DNA from: Ailanthus altissimus
Taxonomy: Eukaryota > Streptophyta > Magnoliopsida > Sapindales > Simaroubaceae
Direction of reading: 5' to 3'
DNA: 64,000 bases
Assembly (NCBI GenBank): GCA_946807835.1
Contig: OX327705.1
Coordinates: forward strand, 11,562,501-11,626,500
Shown: positions 22,540 to 34,030 of the stretch, one piece after another
Layout of the letters: every line of letters begins with the position of its first letter
How positions within the stretch are numbered: position 1 is the stretch's first letter
Position numbers and translations under genes: made by a program
The notes under the pieces: generated by a model
Databases searched by the model: none
The model's input: the letters and a program-made list of their open reading frames with translations, nothing else
Told to the model about the DNA's origin: nothing

Positions 22540-24070
22540 TATGCCGACCAACAATAAATGACAACTACTTTAAAATTCAGTTGGGAATAATCCGGATATT
22601 AAAAGACTCGGTTTAATTCAATGGGCATCCAAGCAATGATCCAATTAAACATATTATAAATTTTCTCGAGGTTTTTGATATGTTCAAATTCAATAGAGTC
22701 TCAGATGACACATTAAGTTTGTGGCTATTTCTTTTGTCACTTCGAGACTAGGTAAGAGTTGGTTGATGTCACTATCATCATGATCAATTTCAACATGGGA
22801 TGACTTGGCCTATAAATTTTTATCCAAATTCTTTCACTAGCCAAGATAGTAAGAATGAGGAATGACATCACTTATTTCATGCAGTATGACTTAGAAACAC
22901 TTTATGAAGCATGGGAACGGCATAAAGATATACTGAGGAGATGTCCACATCATGGGATTCTAAAGTAGTTACTTGTACAAACATTCAATAATAGCTTAAT
23001 GAGGTAGTTGAGGACCATAATAGATGCCGCAACGAGTGGAGCACTAATAAACTAGTCAACAGAAGAAGCATATAACCTGCTTAAGAAGATGGTATCTAAT
23101 AGTTATCAATGGTCACCAGAGAGATCAACCCCCAAAAAGATCACAAGCATACATAATGAAAGGGGTATTCATCTCACTACAAATCAACCTATTAACCAAA
23201 AAACGCAATGCCATTGGAGCTAATACTGTGAAGAGACAACCCATCACTTGTGATATTTGTGGTGACAACCATCCAAATAGTTAATGCATGGAACATAAGC
23301 ATTATATGGAGAACTATCAAGAACAACAATGCAATCTATACACCAGCTTCTATATTTAGATTGGATGGACCCTCCAAGCATACTAACATATCCTCAATAG
23401 CAGATTGAAGAGAAATAATGACTAAAAGAGATATATATGCAATATATGAAATAAATAGATACCTTCATTCAAAGCCAAGCAGCCTCTTTAAGGTCATTAG
23501 AAATTGAAGTAAGCCAATTAGCCACGTCATTAACACAATCATCCATAAGGCCTACTAATCAGAAACACAAAGGTGAATCCAAAAGAGAATAAAGAGCAAT
23601 ACCAAGATATCACTTTGAAGAGTTAACAAGAATTGACAATAGTCACTGAAACCTTTCAAATTAAAAGAAGCCATGACAGAGTCAAAAAGGTAACAAAAAA
23701 GGATTCAACCACAGAAGAAAAAGAATTTGAGGCACTTCAACGCAAAGATGGTCTATACATTCCACTGCCATATTTCCCACAAAGACTCTGAGAGAAGAAC
23801 CTTGAACATCAGCAATTTTCTAACATTGATTCTCAATGTTTCAAGGTTGACATGATAATTCTTGAAAACCCACCACCACCTCTTAAATTGAAAGTGATAG
23901 AAGCCTTTCAACTATAAGCTCATATAAAATTTTGCAAGATAAGAAAAAAGAAGGGGCATGGCAAGATAATAGAGAGACAAATTGATACCGGCCAACGAGG
24001 TGTAGTATTTCGATCTAAGATTAAAATTTTTCTAGTAAGGCTCAAATCAAAGTGGTTGGGAGGCAACCCA
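22540..24070 (+). pseudogene. Decayed gag plus polymerase-tail remnant
   Basis: Readable pieces include a gag block around 22,640-22,960 (equivalent to FLE.CDTFK.NGVSDD and SWDDLA..FL of the better copy at 47,412), a zinc knuckle CDICGDNHPNS near 23,250-23,285 whose last Cys-containing codon is displaced by a stop, and PYFPQRL near 23,780. The final block KKKGHGKIIERQIDTGQRG runs into IKIFLVRLKSK (23,940-24,060). Stops and frameshifts are frequent. No protease, reverse transcriptase or integrase core lies between. Confidence 0.7.
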
Positions 24071-24079
24071 AGTATCTTT

Positions 24080-25568
24080 TATTTTAGGTTTATTTAAGTT
24101 TTAAGTTTTAATTACTTTAGTTTCTTTTCTTATAGGAATAAAACAGCAAGTCAAGCATTCAAAGAAGCAGCATAAGTTTTTGTAAGCATAGAGAGCAAAG
24201 GAAATTATAGTCACATCCAAGTGACACAACACTGCAATGAATCAACTTCACTTACCAAGGAAGTCTCGTACTCTTAATTCTTTATTTTTTGACATTGGGG
24301 ACAATGTCTAATTAATGTTTGGGGATGGAAAATCCTTTCTTGTGTATATTTTTGCCGCATAATTTGATTGGTTGTCTTGTGATTTACTTTTTAAAGTTTT
24401 TATTAGGTTATTAAGATGATCATTAATCTATAATAAGAAATAGAATACATGGCTGAATTTATTTTCAAAAATCCCTAAGAAATTATAAATACTTGAGATA
24501 ATTTTGGTTATCTAAATTTAGGAACGAGTTCAACCTTATTTATAATGACCATTCTTTTTTAGCACTTTATAAGCATGAATAGTTATAACTATTACTTAGA
24601 GATACTTATGCTTTAGCGAGTATACTCAAGTCTCGAAGACTGACACTCTAGAACTTGTCTTTAATTATTGCTTGAGGTGAAATCCTACGAAACACATGAA
24701 TAGGAACATGACATTAGGCCATGTTTGGACCGATTGAGCCTTTTTAGCCTACCTTAGAGTATATTTATACATAGTTACCCATTTTGAGCCTAATGACCCA
24801 TATTTTTCTACTTAACCACATTACAAACCCAAGACTTAAAGTTTTTATATCTTAAAATTACCCATAACACAATAAACATTGCGTTTGCTTAGAAATACTC
24901 TTATAAGAAAAAGGTTGTGGTGGTATAAGAAAAATAAGTTTGGGTGGTATTTGTCAATCTAATTTTGGGGTATTCAAAACAAATCTTAAAAGTCTTTATA
25001 TCCCCAGCTTAAGAAAAAGAAGAAATTCATTGAAAATAGTGATTAAAAGGAAAAGATGGAAGCATAATACATTTGGGGGGAAGAAATAATTCAAGGAAGA
25101 AAGATTAAGAGATTTCTAAGTAAAGTCTAAGTGTTCATGGTATGACTTAAACTAAATTGTTATCCTTTTATCCCACCTTGACATGTGGTTTTCTACAATA
25201 ATGGAGAGTGGTAGACAAGACAAGCCTATGAAAGTGTCATTATATAAATCAAATGTCGAGACATCATCTTTCATGTACAAGTTAAAGTATAAAGTAAATC
25301 AATGTATGATTTTAGCTATTACTTACTACTTACACATGGTGGTTATTTGTAAGGAAGAATGAGGGACTAAATAAAGATAATTAGAATTGTTAATAGTTAT
25401 TTATCTACCTTAAAATTTGTGCCACTTAAATAGCCATTGGGACAATTATTTTGATCATCTTACTAACCTAGCTTGTTATATTTTGTTATCTTGTTGAGTT
25501 TATGTTTGTTATTAAGTCATGTATACCTTTGACCTGCAATTAAGTAAATAGTTAAATTTAGGAGAGTT
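24080..25568 (+). other. 3' non-coding region of the family A element
   Basis: No genes are seen. It aligns in outline with 8,941-10,560 on the other strand (for example TAGAACTTGTCTTTAATTA and the GTGCCACTTAAATAGCC region). It ends in the purine tract GGAGAGTT next to the LTR. Confidence 0.6.
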
Positions 25569-26132
25569 TGATAAGCGTAAATTGCTCATCTTAATTAGAA
25601 TATTAGGTTTTTTATATGTTTTATTATTATTTTATTGGTTTTGAGTCAATGGAGCAAAAGATGATAAAAATCTAAAGAAAATAAGGCAAAACATCAAAAC
25701 TGCTATAGTAACTGATACAGTGAATCACTACAAATCCTATAAATAGTGATTTACTATAGGAAAATCACTGCAGCGGTGAACAGTGTTTCACCCCAGCAAA
25801 ACATCTAGTGCCCTAGTGCTTAAAATATTTCACTATAGCGCCATATGAAAAGTGTATAACCGGTACTCATGAACATTTATGAACAATAATTAGGCTACAA
25901 TACTCCACCCTAATAATGAATAGTATTTCGTTGCAGCAATTTGACGATTACTTAAGAAAAAAAAAATACAACTCCAAGACTCCAATCAATTTTTATATAA
26001 AGGCCACTTGTTTTAAACCTAAAAAAACATACAATGTAGGGCTCTTAGAACTACAACACATAGAAGAAGAAACATTTTAGAGAGATAAGGAAGGGGAATT
26101 AAAGGAAGTAAGAGGTTATTGGTGGATCTGGC
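25569..26132 (+). mobile_element. Truncated 3' LTR, family A
   Basis: It starts TGATAAGCGTAAATTG and follows the LTR at 7,557-8,940 (read in reverse) up to about 26,132, then homology ends. A TATA box (TTTATATAAAGG) lies near 25,995, and a cluster of CACTGCAGC/CACTATAGC words lies at 25,700-25,860. Confidence 0.75.
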
Positions 26133-26133
26133 C

Positions 26134-26240
26134 TAAAACATTTCAAAATATCAGCTTCTTGGATTCCAAGAGTTGTTTAGAAATTTGATTGGCCTTATTC
26201 CTGAGCTAATAGGGATAAAGAAATTAAGATGTAACGTTTA
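26134..26240 (+). pseudogene. Possible leucine-rich-repeat gene fragment
   Basis: One frame reads NLIGLIPELIGIKKLR, which fits the plant-specific repeat consensus N.L.G.IP..LG.L..L. Only about one repeat is visible, between a truncated LTR and the Tekay insertion, and the sequence beyond the insertion (40,431 on) does not continue it. It could be a receptor-kinase fragment or chance. Confidence 0.2.
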
Positions 26241-26263
26241 AGCCCAACTTGTACCATTTGTAT

Positions 26264-29061
26264 TGACAGGACCCGACCCGAGACCCTCCATTATAGATCC
26301 CAGCGGCCCTGCCGGGCACCCCGACGGAAGTTCCTAAGAACCTAATTGGGTAAGTTGAGAATTTCTGCGAGGCGAACCCCTTTTTAGTTCTTGCTACTAC
26401 TGAGAAAGTCTTGTAATATACATGAAAATGACATCTTAATTTAAAAAAAAAACGGACAGAGTTTCTCCTATTTTTTGAAAAATCCATATAAAACTTGCAA
26501 AGAAATATCACTTCTATTTCAAAACACTTCTCGATACTACCAATTCGGACCTGCGGTCCTTTCCAAATCAAATCCAACACAACTCAATAGTTTTATTTAA
26601 ATCACAAAATGAGCATAATCATAATAAGCAAAAACGATCATCATAAAATCAAAATCTCTTCTTGTTGGTTAAAACATACATACAAATATACATGCCTACA
26701 ACTATTATGCATAAAGTAAGGAGTGTTATTTAGCACATTTACATGTATAAAGATGATCTTCGGATTCGGCCCACTACTCGACAATAAGAGAATCAGCAAT
26801 TTACGTATCGAGACTTGCATCTGGGAAAGGATTTAGAAAACATAAAACACAAAACCAGTGAGTTAAAGGAGCTCAGTGAGTGCAATTAAGATTTCAATTA
26901 CAAGAACATTATGCATAGATAGCAAATTCTAAAGTATATGCAGAAATCATGCTTCTAAAACTGATGTAAAACTATAAAATGGTTTCTAATATCATATGCT
27001 AAAGAAATCTTGCCGAGCGGGTTTTATCTACATCTTTGGAAAACAATATCCAGAATCTGTATAATATAATAACTGCTATGTGCATATAAATGCATAAATG
27101 CTATCTGTAAATCGAAAACTAGTAAAATCCTCACTCGACCATTTTCTTTCTAAACTATACCAATGGTAACCCTAAAGCTCTATACTCACGCAGCGACTCA
27201 GCTAGCACCGCACATGTGAGTAGGTCACGGGGCACCTCAACTAGCAGCACCCATAGTGACATCTCAAGACATCTCACTAGCTATGCAGTGAAATCCTACA
27301 TCGCATACATATAGCGAGACAATACCCCGTATATATAGGGCGACTCACATGACTCGACATCCCGACTTTTCAGAGTTAGTGACACACCCCTAAGACCTGC
27401 CCATGTGCACGGGATATACTAGCCGGGTCTAATACAATCACCATCACTATAATCTGAGGGTACCAATGGCCTTTAAAATAATTGCATAAATTTTAAAATT
27501 GTTTCTTAAACCGAACGTGTAAATGCATATCTATGGATACATATCAAGATCATAATCATGTTTATGCATTGAGAACTCATAAAACATACATTTTCATTAT
27601 GCTGAAACATAATAAATGAAAGATAACAGAAAAAGGAAGATTTTCACTCACAACCGCTTTGCGCTCAATTTCACTCCTGATTTCTGCTCCCGTTACCGCT
27701 CTCGGTTATCTTCACCTACGCGCCACAAATGACATTTAGAACTAAATCGAATGCTAGAATCTCATTTAACTACTAAATGCCTTAATCGGCATATAAAGCC
27801 CGAATGCATACTACTTCCCGGTTTTTATTTACGGAGTCATTTAATCTAATCTAACTCACCATCCGGCACCCTGAAAATTATTGAACGCCTTATAACTTGG
27901 TTGGACATAATTGCCCTTTATCTTTCCAAAATGGACAATTATGTCCCATTTTCTTCATTTTTAGTTTTTCCATCAACCATATACATTCAATTTACAATAT
28001 GCACCATTTACACACAACAACTCAATCAAAGCACAACTCAATCAAAACACCACTCAATCCCTAACTTCCCTAAAGTGGCAGAATTTCACCCTAGGTTCCA
28101 ACACATTCCTTTTCTCAATTTCTTGTTCCAATTACAACAAAATCAAGCCAATTTCATTCTAAAGCCCTAATTACAACCAATTGAAATCTTTACATCAAAA
28201 TCACCAAAAACCCTAATTCTTACCTTGCCAATTTCTTCAAATTGATGACTCCTCCAAGCTTCACACTAGAATTCAACTCAATCTAAGCCAAGAACACACA
28301 CAAGAATATCAATTGAAGCATTCTTGAAAGCTCATTATCAAACTCATAAAACAATGCTTTTCTTACATCTTTTTCTTGAATTGCCACTAATTGAGGCTTC
28401 AATTGAGCTTAGGGATTCATATGTAACCTTATTTTGGCTTGATTACACATGAAAAATCATGGAAAAAAAACTGAAATTTCACTGTAGCAGCACCTTCAAC
28501 CTTTGCACGAATTTGTTCTCTTTTTTTGCTTTAAGTATTGGCTTTTGATCTCTTGAAAATTCTGCAAACTTCCAACATATATATAGTGCTCCCTCAATTG
28601 ACCATTTTACCCTTCAACTTACTCAAAACTTCTAATTTGCCATTAGTTCAAATGGAAAGATTTAATTGGTTCCTTTGTAACTATCTAGTTAGAATAGTCA
28701 AAAGAACTAACTAGAGTTTCCAACTTGGCAATCCATGAGATTGCTTCTAATTGGTCTATTCCTTAATATATGGATTGTATTTCTCAACAAAGGCTTGTTC
28801 CATACATAACCCTTAAATGGAAATTCATGTAGTAAATTAGAATTTCCTTTTCCAAGCCAATAGAGAAAAATTCAAAAAATATTCTAGGATCGTCCGGCGC
28901 TCCGATCGAGTGTGAAATTACCAAATTAGGTCTAATATCTCTCACGTGTACGATAAAGAAAATATTTCTAATAAGGTTAAAATCGAGTAACCCTACGGTG
29001 TCTTTATTGCTCTATGCCGAAATCTAGGCGCCAATACTACTAATAGGGATTGGATATTACA
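26264..29061 (-). mobile_element. 3' LTR of the Tekay element
   Basis: The plus strand begins TGACAGGACCCGACCCGAG and ends GGATATTACA (TG...CA). A TATA box lies at 28,578-28,585. Small frames inside it (for example 26,224-26,580 and 27,901-28,170) recur only because the LTR recurs and have no protein family features. Confidence 0.92.
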
Positions 29062-29085
29062 ATTTCACCCTTCCTTAAAAAAATT
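29062..29085 (-). promoter_or_regulatory. Polypurine tract of the Tekay element
   Basis: The minus strand reads AAGGAAGGGTGAAATTG directly before the LTR start TGTAATATCC. The second Tekay copy has the same tract at about 63,861-63,880. Confidence 0.65.
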
Positions 29086-29099
29086 TCGAACTCGAAATT

Positions 29100-31329
29100 T
29101 AAATCAAACCTGTCTCGAAGAGGTAGGGATGTTGTACTCGCATTTGATCTACGCATTCCCACGTGGCTTCTTCTACTCCATGGTTCATCTATAACACCTT
29201 CACCAAGGGAATGCTTTTGTTACGAAGCACTTGCTCTTTTCGGTCTAGGATTTGCACAGGCTTCTCTTCGTAGGTCAAGTTTTCATTCAATTCTACTAAT
29301 TGTTCCCTTAGGATGTGTGAAGGATCTGCTATATACTTGCGTAGCATAGAAACATGAAACACATCATGAATTCTAGCCAGATCTTCAGGTAACCGTACAC
29401 GATATGCCACATTTCCAACTTTTTTAACTATCTCGTACGGCCCAATATATCGGGGACTTAGCTTTCCTCACCTCCCGAATCGTAGCACTCCTTTCCATGG
29501 CGATATCTTTAGAAAGACCTTATCACCGATCTGAAACTCCAAGTCTCTTCTAATGTTATCTGCATAACTTTTCTATCTAGCATTAGCTATTTTCAATCTC
29601 TGCCTGATAAGTTGAATCTTTTCCGAAGTAATCTGGACAATTTCTAGGCCGATCAGCTTCCTTTCACCTACCTCATCCCAACAAACTGGAGTTCTGCATT
29701 TCCTTCCATATAATGCTTCATATGGCGCCATCCCGATGCTAGTCTGATAGCTATTATTGTAGGCGAACTCCATTAGCGGCAGATAAGTATCCCAACTGCC
29801 CTTAAACTCCATAACACACGCTCTAAGCATATCTTCAAGTGTCTGAATTATCCGTTTAGACTGACCATCCATCTGTGGATGAAAGGCCGTACTAAAACTC
29901 AATTTTGTGCCTAGAGCTTTCTGTAAGCTGGGCCAAAATCGAGAAGTGAACCGTGGATCCCTATCTGACACAATAGATACCGGAACGCCATGGAGTCATA
30001 CCACCTCATCTACATACAACTGAGCCAATTTATCTAAAGGATAACTGCTTCTAATAGGCAGGAAATGGGCTGATTTCGTCAATCTATCAACAATTACCCA
30101 TATTGCGCACTGCCTCTCTGGCTACGTGGAAGTCCTACCACGAAGTTCATGGTTATTCTCTCCCACTTTCACTCCGGAATCGGAAGGGATTTCAAAAGCC
30201 CTGTAGGTTTCTGATGCTCAGCCTTTACTTGCTGACAAGTTAGGCATCTTGAGACAAATTTGACTATATCTGTCTTCATACCCTTCCACCAATAGTGTTC
30301 TTTTAGGGTATGGTACATCTTTGTGCTCCCTGGATGCATAGCATATGCAGAAAAATGAGCTTCTTCTATAATCTCTCTTCTTAACTCATTTACATCCGGA
30401 ACACATAACCTCCGATCCAAGGCTACTACACCATCCTCGGTCACTGAAAGATCCTTCCACTGCCCGGACTCGATTTCACCCTTTAATTTAACTACCTGTG
30501 GATCTTGAGTTTGTAGTTCTTTGATCCGATCAACCAGTATTGGACGGACTTGAAATATGGCTAATAGTACTCCCGAATCTGACAATTCTAATTTTACACC
30601 TAATGACCTCAATTCTATCAACATTGATAGATATGCGACCTTCAAGTGAGCTATTGAACCGATAATCTTTTTGCTGAGAGCATCTGCTACCACATTAGCT
30701 TTTCCTGGATGGTACCCTAAGGTGCACTCATAATCTTTAATAAGCTCCAACCACCTTCTCTGCCTCATAATCAATTATTTCTAGGTGAACAAGTACTGCA
30801 GGCTCTTATGATCAGTAAAGATCTTACAAGGAACCCCATACAGATAATGCCTCCAAATTCTTAAAACAAAAACTACTGTAGCTAGTTTTAGGTCATGTGT
30901 AGGATAGTTCTATTCATGCTTCTTTAATTGTCTGGAAGCATAGGCTATTACTTTCTCCTTCTGCATCAGCACACAACCTAGACCTTGCCTGGAAGCATCA
31001 CAATATATGGTAAATCCGTCATTCCCCGACGGAAGTGTAAGCACTGGGACTGAAGTCAACCTTCACTTTAGCTCTTTGAAGCTCTGTTGGCACGCTTCCG
31101 ACCATACAAACTTCTCTTCTTTCTGGGTTAGTTTAGTCAGAGGAGGGGCTAGTTTTGAAAAATCCTCTACAAACTTCCTATAATATCTGGCCAAACCCAA
31201 GAAACTACGGACCTCCATCATGTTCGTGGGCTGTCTCCAATTTACTATTACTTCGATCTTCTAGGGATCTACTGCTACCCTGTCTGCAGAGATTACATGC
31301 CCTAAAAATGCAACTCTGTCTAGCCAAAA
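29100..31329 (-). pseudogene. Tekay pol, second part: end of RT, RNase H, integrase, chromodomain remnant
   Basis: It continues the frame cut by the solo LTR with FWLDRVAFLGHVISADRV (31,329 downward). Next comes an RNase H block with IYCDAS (about 31,000) and TDHKSLQYL, then the integrase zinc region with HPGST, H and a CLTC pair (30,169-30,774). Integrase-core pieces SDRDPRFTS and FHPQMDGQS ... E follow (29,573-29,971), then the HDVFHVSML end (29,189-29,410). Integrase inserts the cDNA, and the chromodomain would steer it to heterochromatin. A TAG in KVL*MNHGVEEATW removes the chromodomain end. More stops lie near 30,780 and 29,560, and the frame changes between blocks. Confidence 0.88.
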
Positions 31330-32898
31330 CTGACTGTTTACGCTCAAAATATAATGCGGCTATCGCAGTATAGATTGAGGTGTCGATCCCACAAGGAAGC
31401 TCTTGGCAAAATAGGTTGATGAAGTAAAATATTGAAGCAGTAGTAAAGGACAAAATTTAATTGATTTAAGTGGATGAGATAAGATTGTCTATGATTTGAA
31501 GGAAATGTCTTATGAAAATTCAAACAAGGCTTCGAAAATCACAATTATGCTTTATAAATCTACTCTACACTTTGATTCAATGCTTATAACTCAATTGAAA
31601 GTTTCACATCCCAAACAATCAATCGGAAGATAGGAAAATATAGCACATTTGATAACACATGTATTTGATGTAATTAAACTCTTTGCAAGCATTAATATAC
31701 ATCATGTTCATTTATACAAGTTATCTAAGATCGACAATATATCACTTTGACAATATTGCAGTAAAAGATTAACTTGAATATCAAACATTTATTGCCCTTA
31801 CATGTTATCCAAGATCGACAATATATCAAATTGACAATACTGCAGTAAAAGATTAACATATAAAATAATGTAACTAGTAACAATTATAAATCAACATGAA
31901 TCACATAAGAAAAGCATGACTGAACATATATGAGACATGAGAATAATAACCTCTGGATTATAGAAAATAAAATAGATAAGAGTTTAATCAAAACCAAACT
32001 TACAACATTTGTAGCTCTTGACACCGAATCAAAGCATGGAAGTAGGTTTATTACACATAAAAGTTCATCTCTTAGCCTTGACAAGAACTCTAGCCTAAAT
32101 TACAATACATATTAATGAGAAGAAAATAAGAGAGAATTATCTAATAAAAATGTCCTAAGGGTCTCCTTATATAGGCAATGAATGGACATATGTCATGGAT
32201 GACATCAATCTTCAATAATTTTAAGCCAATATCTCGTGTATCCACTTGTAGCACATTGTTGATAATGTAAATGATCAATTTAGCTTCTGCAGCCGACATG
32301 ACAGTTGTAGAATTTTGACTCTTCTTTCCATAGGCACTAATTTTATGCAAATTGGATGAGTATCCAATGAGATATGAGCAAAATTCCAAAGATACATCAG
32401 AATTCGGCCAACAACTATTTTACCCACTTGCAATGCGATTTGGTCCATGATAACGGCTCATTTGGACTTTACCATAAACATACGAGTTATTGATAGTTAA
32501 GACAAAAACTCACAGCTTCAATAATTATACCAATTGAGTACGTATTGTTTGAGATATGGTCCAAATACGTGAGTTGGGTCAAGCTGGGTAGGAGTTATAG
32601 TCCAATTCTATTGTATCTCAATTTTGGCCCATAACATATTGGATTTGGCTTTTCCACTATTCTTCAAATTTGTGTAAGATTGAGTTATGTTGCACCAGGT
32701 TCAAGAATTTCTTCATTTTGATTTTTACATTGAGAGTTATGTCTATTTTACCTAAACCTGTCCAAATAACATTCATTAATCACAATTTAAGGAGAACACT
32801 TTATTTCAAGCTAAAAATACATAAAATACTAAACTTAGTGACATTAAATGGTGATTGAATCTTTTAACAACATGCATTTTCATATGTTCATCACTGAC
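31330..32898. repeat. CTGAC target-site duplication flanking the solo LTR
   Basis: CTGAC occurs at 31,330-31,334 and 32,894-32,898. Removing the LTR and one copy would rejoin the reverse-transcriptase reading frame. Confidence 0.95.
31335..32893 (-). mobile_element. Solo LTR of the LOG-carrying retroelement family
   Basis: The length is 1,559 bp, TGTTTACGCTC ... GTTCATCA on the plus strand, so it is reversed relative to 2,435-3,982. It sits in the Tekay reverse-transcriptase gene with a perfect 5-bp duplication. A TATA box is kept at 32,165-32,180. Being complete and cleanly bounded, it defines the LTR of this family. A solo LTR forms when the two LTRs of a full insertion recombine, so a full-length LOG-family element was probably once here. 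Confidence 0.93.
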
Positions 32899-33480
32899 AT
32901 TTACTATGTTTGGCGTATAGCCGATGCTCCTTTAAGGTCTGTAAAACTATCCTCAGATGTTCTGCATGCTCTTCCTTACTGCTTGAATAAACCAATATAT
33001 CATCAATAAATACTATCACAAACCGATCTAAATAGGATCGAAATACTCTATTCATGAGATCCATAAAAGCAGCTGGAGCATTAGTCAGCCCAAAAGGCAT
33101 AATTAAGAATTCATAATGCCCATATTGGGTCCTAAAGGCCGTCTTAAGAACATCTTCCTCCCGGATCTTCAGTTGATGATAGCCTGACCTCAGATCTATC
33201 TTGGAAAATACTCTGGCTCCCTGTAGCTGATCAAACAAATCATCAATTCTCGGAAGTGGATATTGATTACGCACCGTTACTTTATTCAATTCCCTGTAAT
33301 CAATGCATAATCTCATGCTTTCGTCTTTCTTCTTTACAAACAAAACCGGTGCCCCCCAAGGAGAAGTACTCGGTCTAATGAAACCCTTATTCACCAACTC
33401 TTCTAACTGAACCTTAAGTTCTTTCAATTCTGAAAGAGCCATTCTGTAGGGTGCTTTAGAAATTGGTTGCGTTCAAGGGG
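32894..33480 (-). pseudogene. Tekay pol: reverse transcriptase, first part
   Basis: Near-continuous minus-strand translation shows [61 protein letters not shown] and the catalytic [10 protein letters not shown] (YxDD-box equivalent, about 32,985-33,015). It ends KHSKCQ, where the solo LTR interrupts it. The enzyme copies element RNA to cDNA. This part alone is little damaged. Confidence 0.92.
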
Positions 33481-34030
33481 CTACTTCTATTTTAAACTCT
33501 ATCTCTCTATTTGGAGGCAAGCTTGGAAGATCCTATGGGAATACATCTGAAAACTCTCTAACCACCAAAATATCCTCTAATTTCGTTCCACCATCTCTTA
33601 CGTCTATAGCATAGACTAAGTACCCCAGACATGACTTCCAAAGCATCTTTCTTGCCCTCATTACCGACACCATGCTGGAGGAAAGGGATTTTCGCACCCT
33701 ACAGAAAATAACTTCCGTTCCGCCTGGGCTACATAATCTGACTTCTTTCTCGAAGCAATCCACTGAGGCCCGATACTTTGACAACCAATCCATCCCTAAA
33801 ATCACTTCAAACTCACTGATGGCCAACACAATCAAATCCGCCATAAACTCTTGACTCTCAATACTAATTTTACTACTCCTATACACCGTTTTTGCTATAA
33901 TCGAGTGTCCAGTAGGAAGAGACACTACTACCGCACCATTTAATAACAGGGGCGCTATACTAGCATTTGCAGCAAACTCTAAAGAAATAAAAGAATGGGT
34001 CGCTCCAGGATCTATCAGTACATAAGCATC
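33481..34030 (-). pseudogene. Tekay protease region
   Basis: It contains the aspartic protease motif LIDPGATHSF (active site near 34,001-34,012), then VVVSLPTGHS and FEVILGMDWLSKYRA (33,533-33,925). It lies in a different frame from gag, with a frameshift next to the active site where gag ends MLMY and a stop follows. It would process the gag-pol polyprotein. Confidence 0.85.

Larger units (their letters stand above)
21765..26132 (+). mobile_element. Second gag-only element, family A
   Basis: It has a 3' part of the 5' LTR (21,765-22,456, cut by the CACTA end), decayed gag (22,540-23,830), a polymerase-tail remnant near 23,940-24,070, the GGTTGGGAGGCAACCCAAG motif near 24,055, the TTGGGGACAATG ... 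TTTGGGGATGG motif near 24,290, a long non-coding stretch, a purine tract and the start of the 3' LTR (25,569). The 3' LTR breaks off near 26,132. The gag-to-pol-tail junction matches the minus-strand copy at 7,557-11,711. Confidence 0.75.

Noticed and set aside
26224..26580. 118-codon minus-strand frame at the end of a Tekay LTR
   Set aside because: It spans the LTR terminus into flanking DNA, so it cannot be a conserved gene; partial repeats occur only with the LTR.
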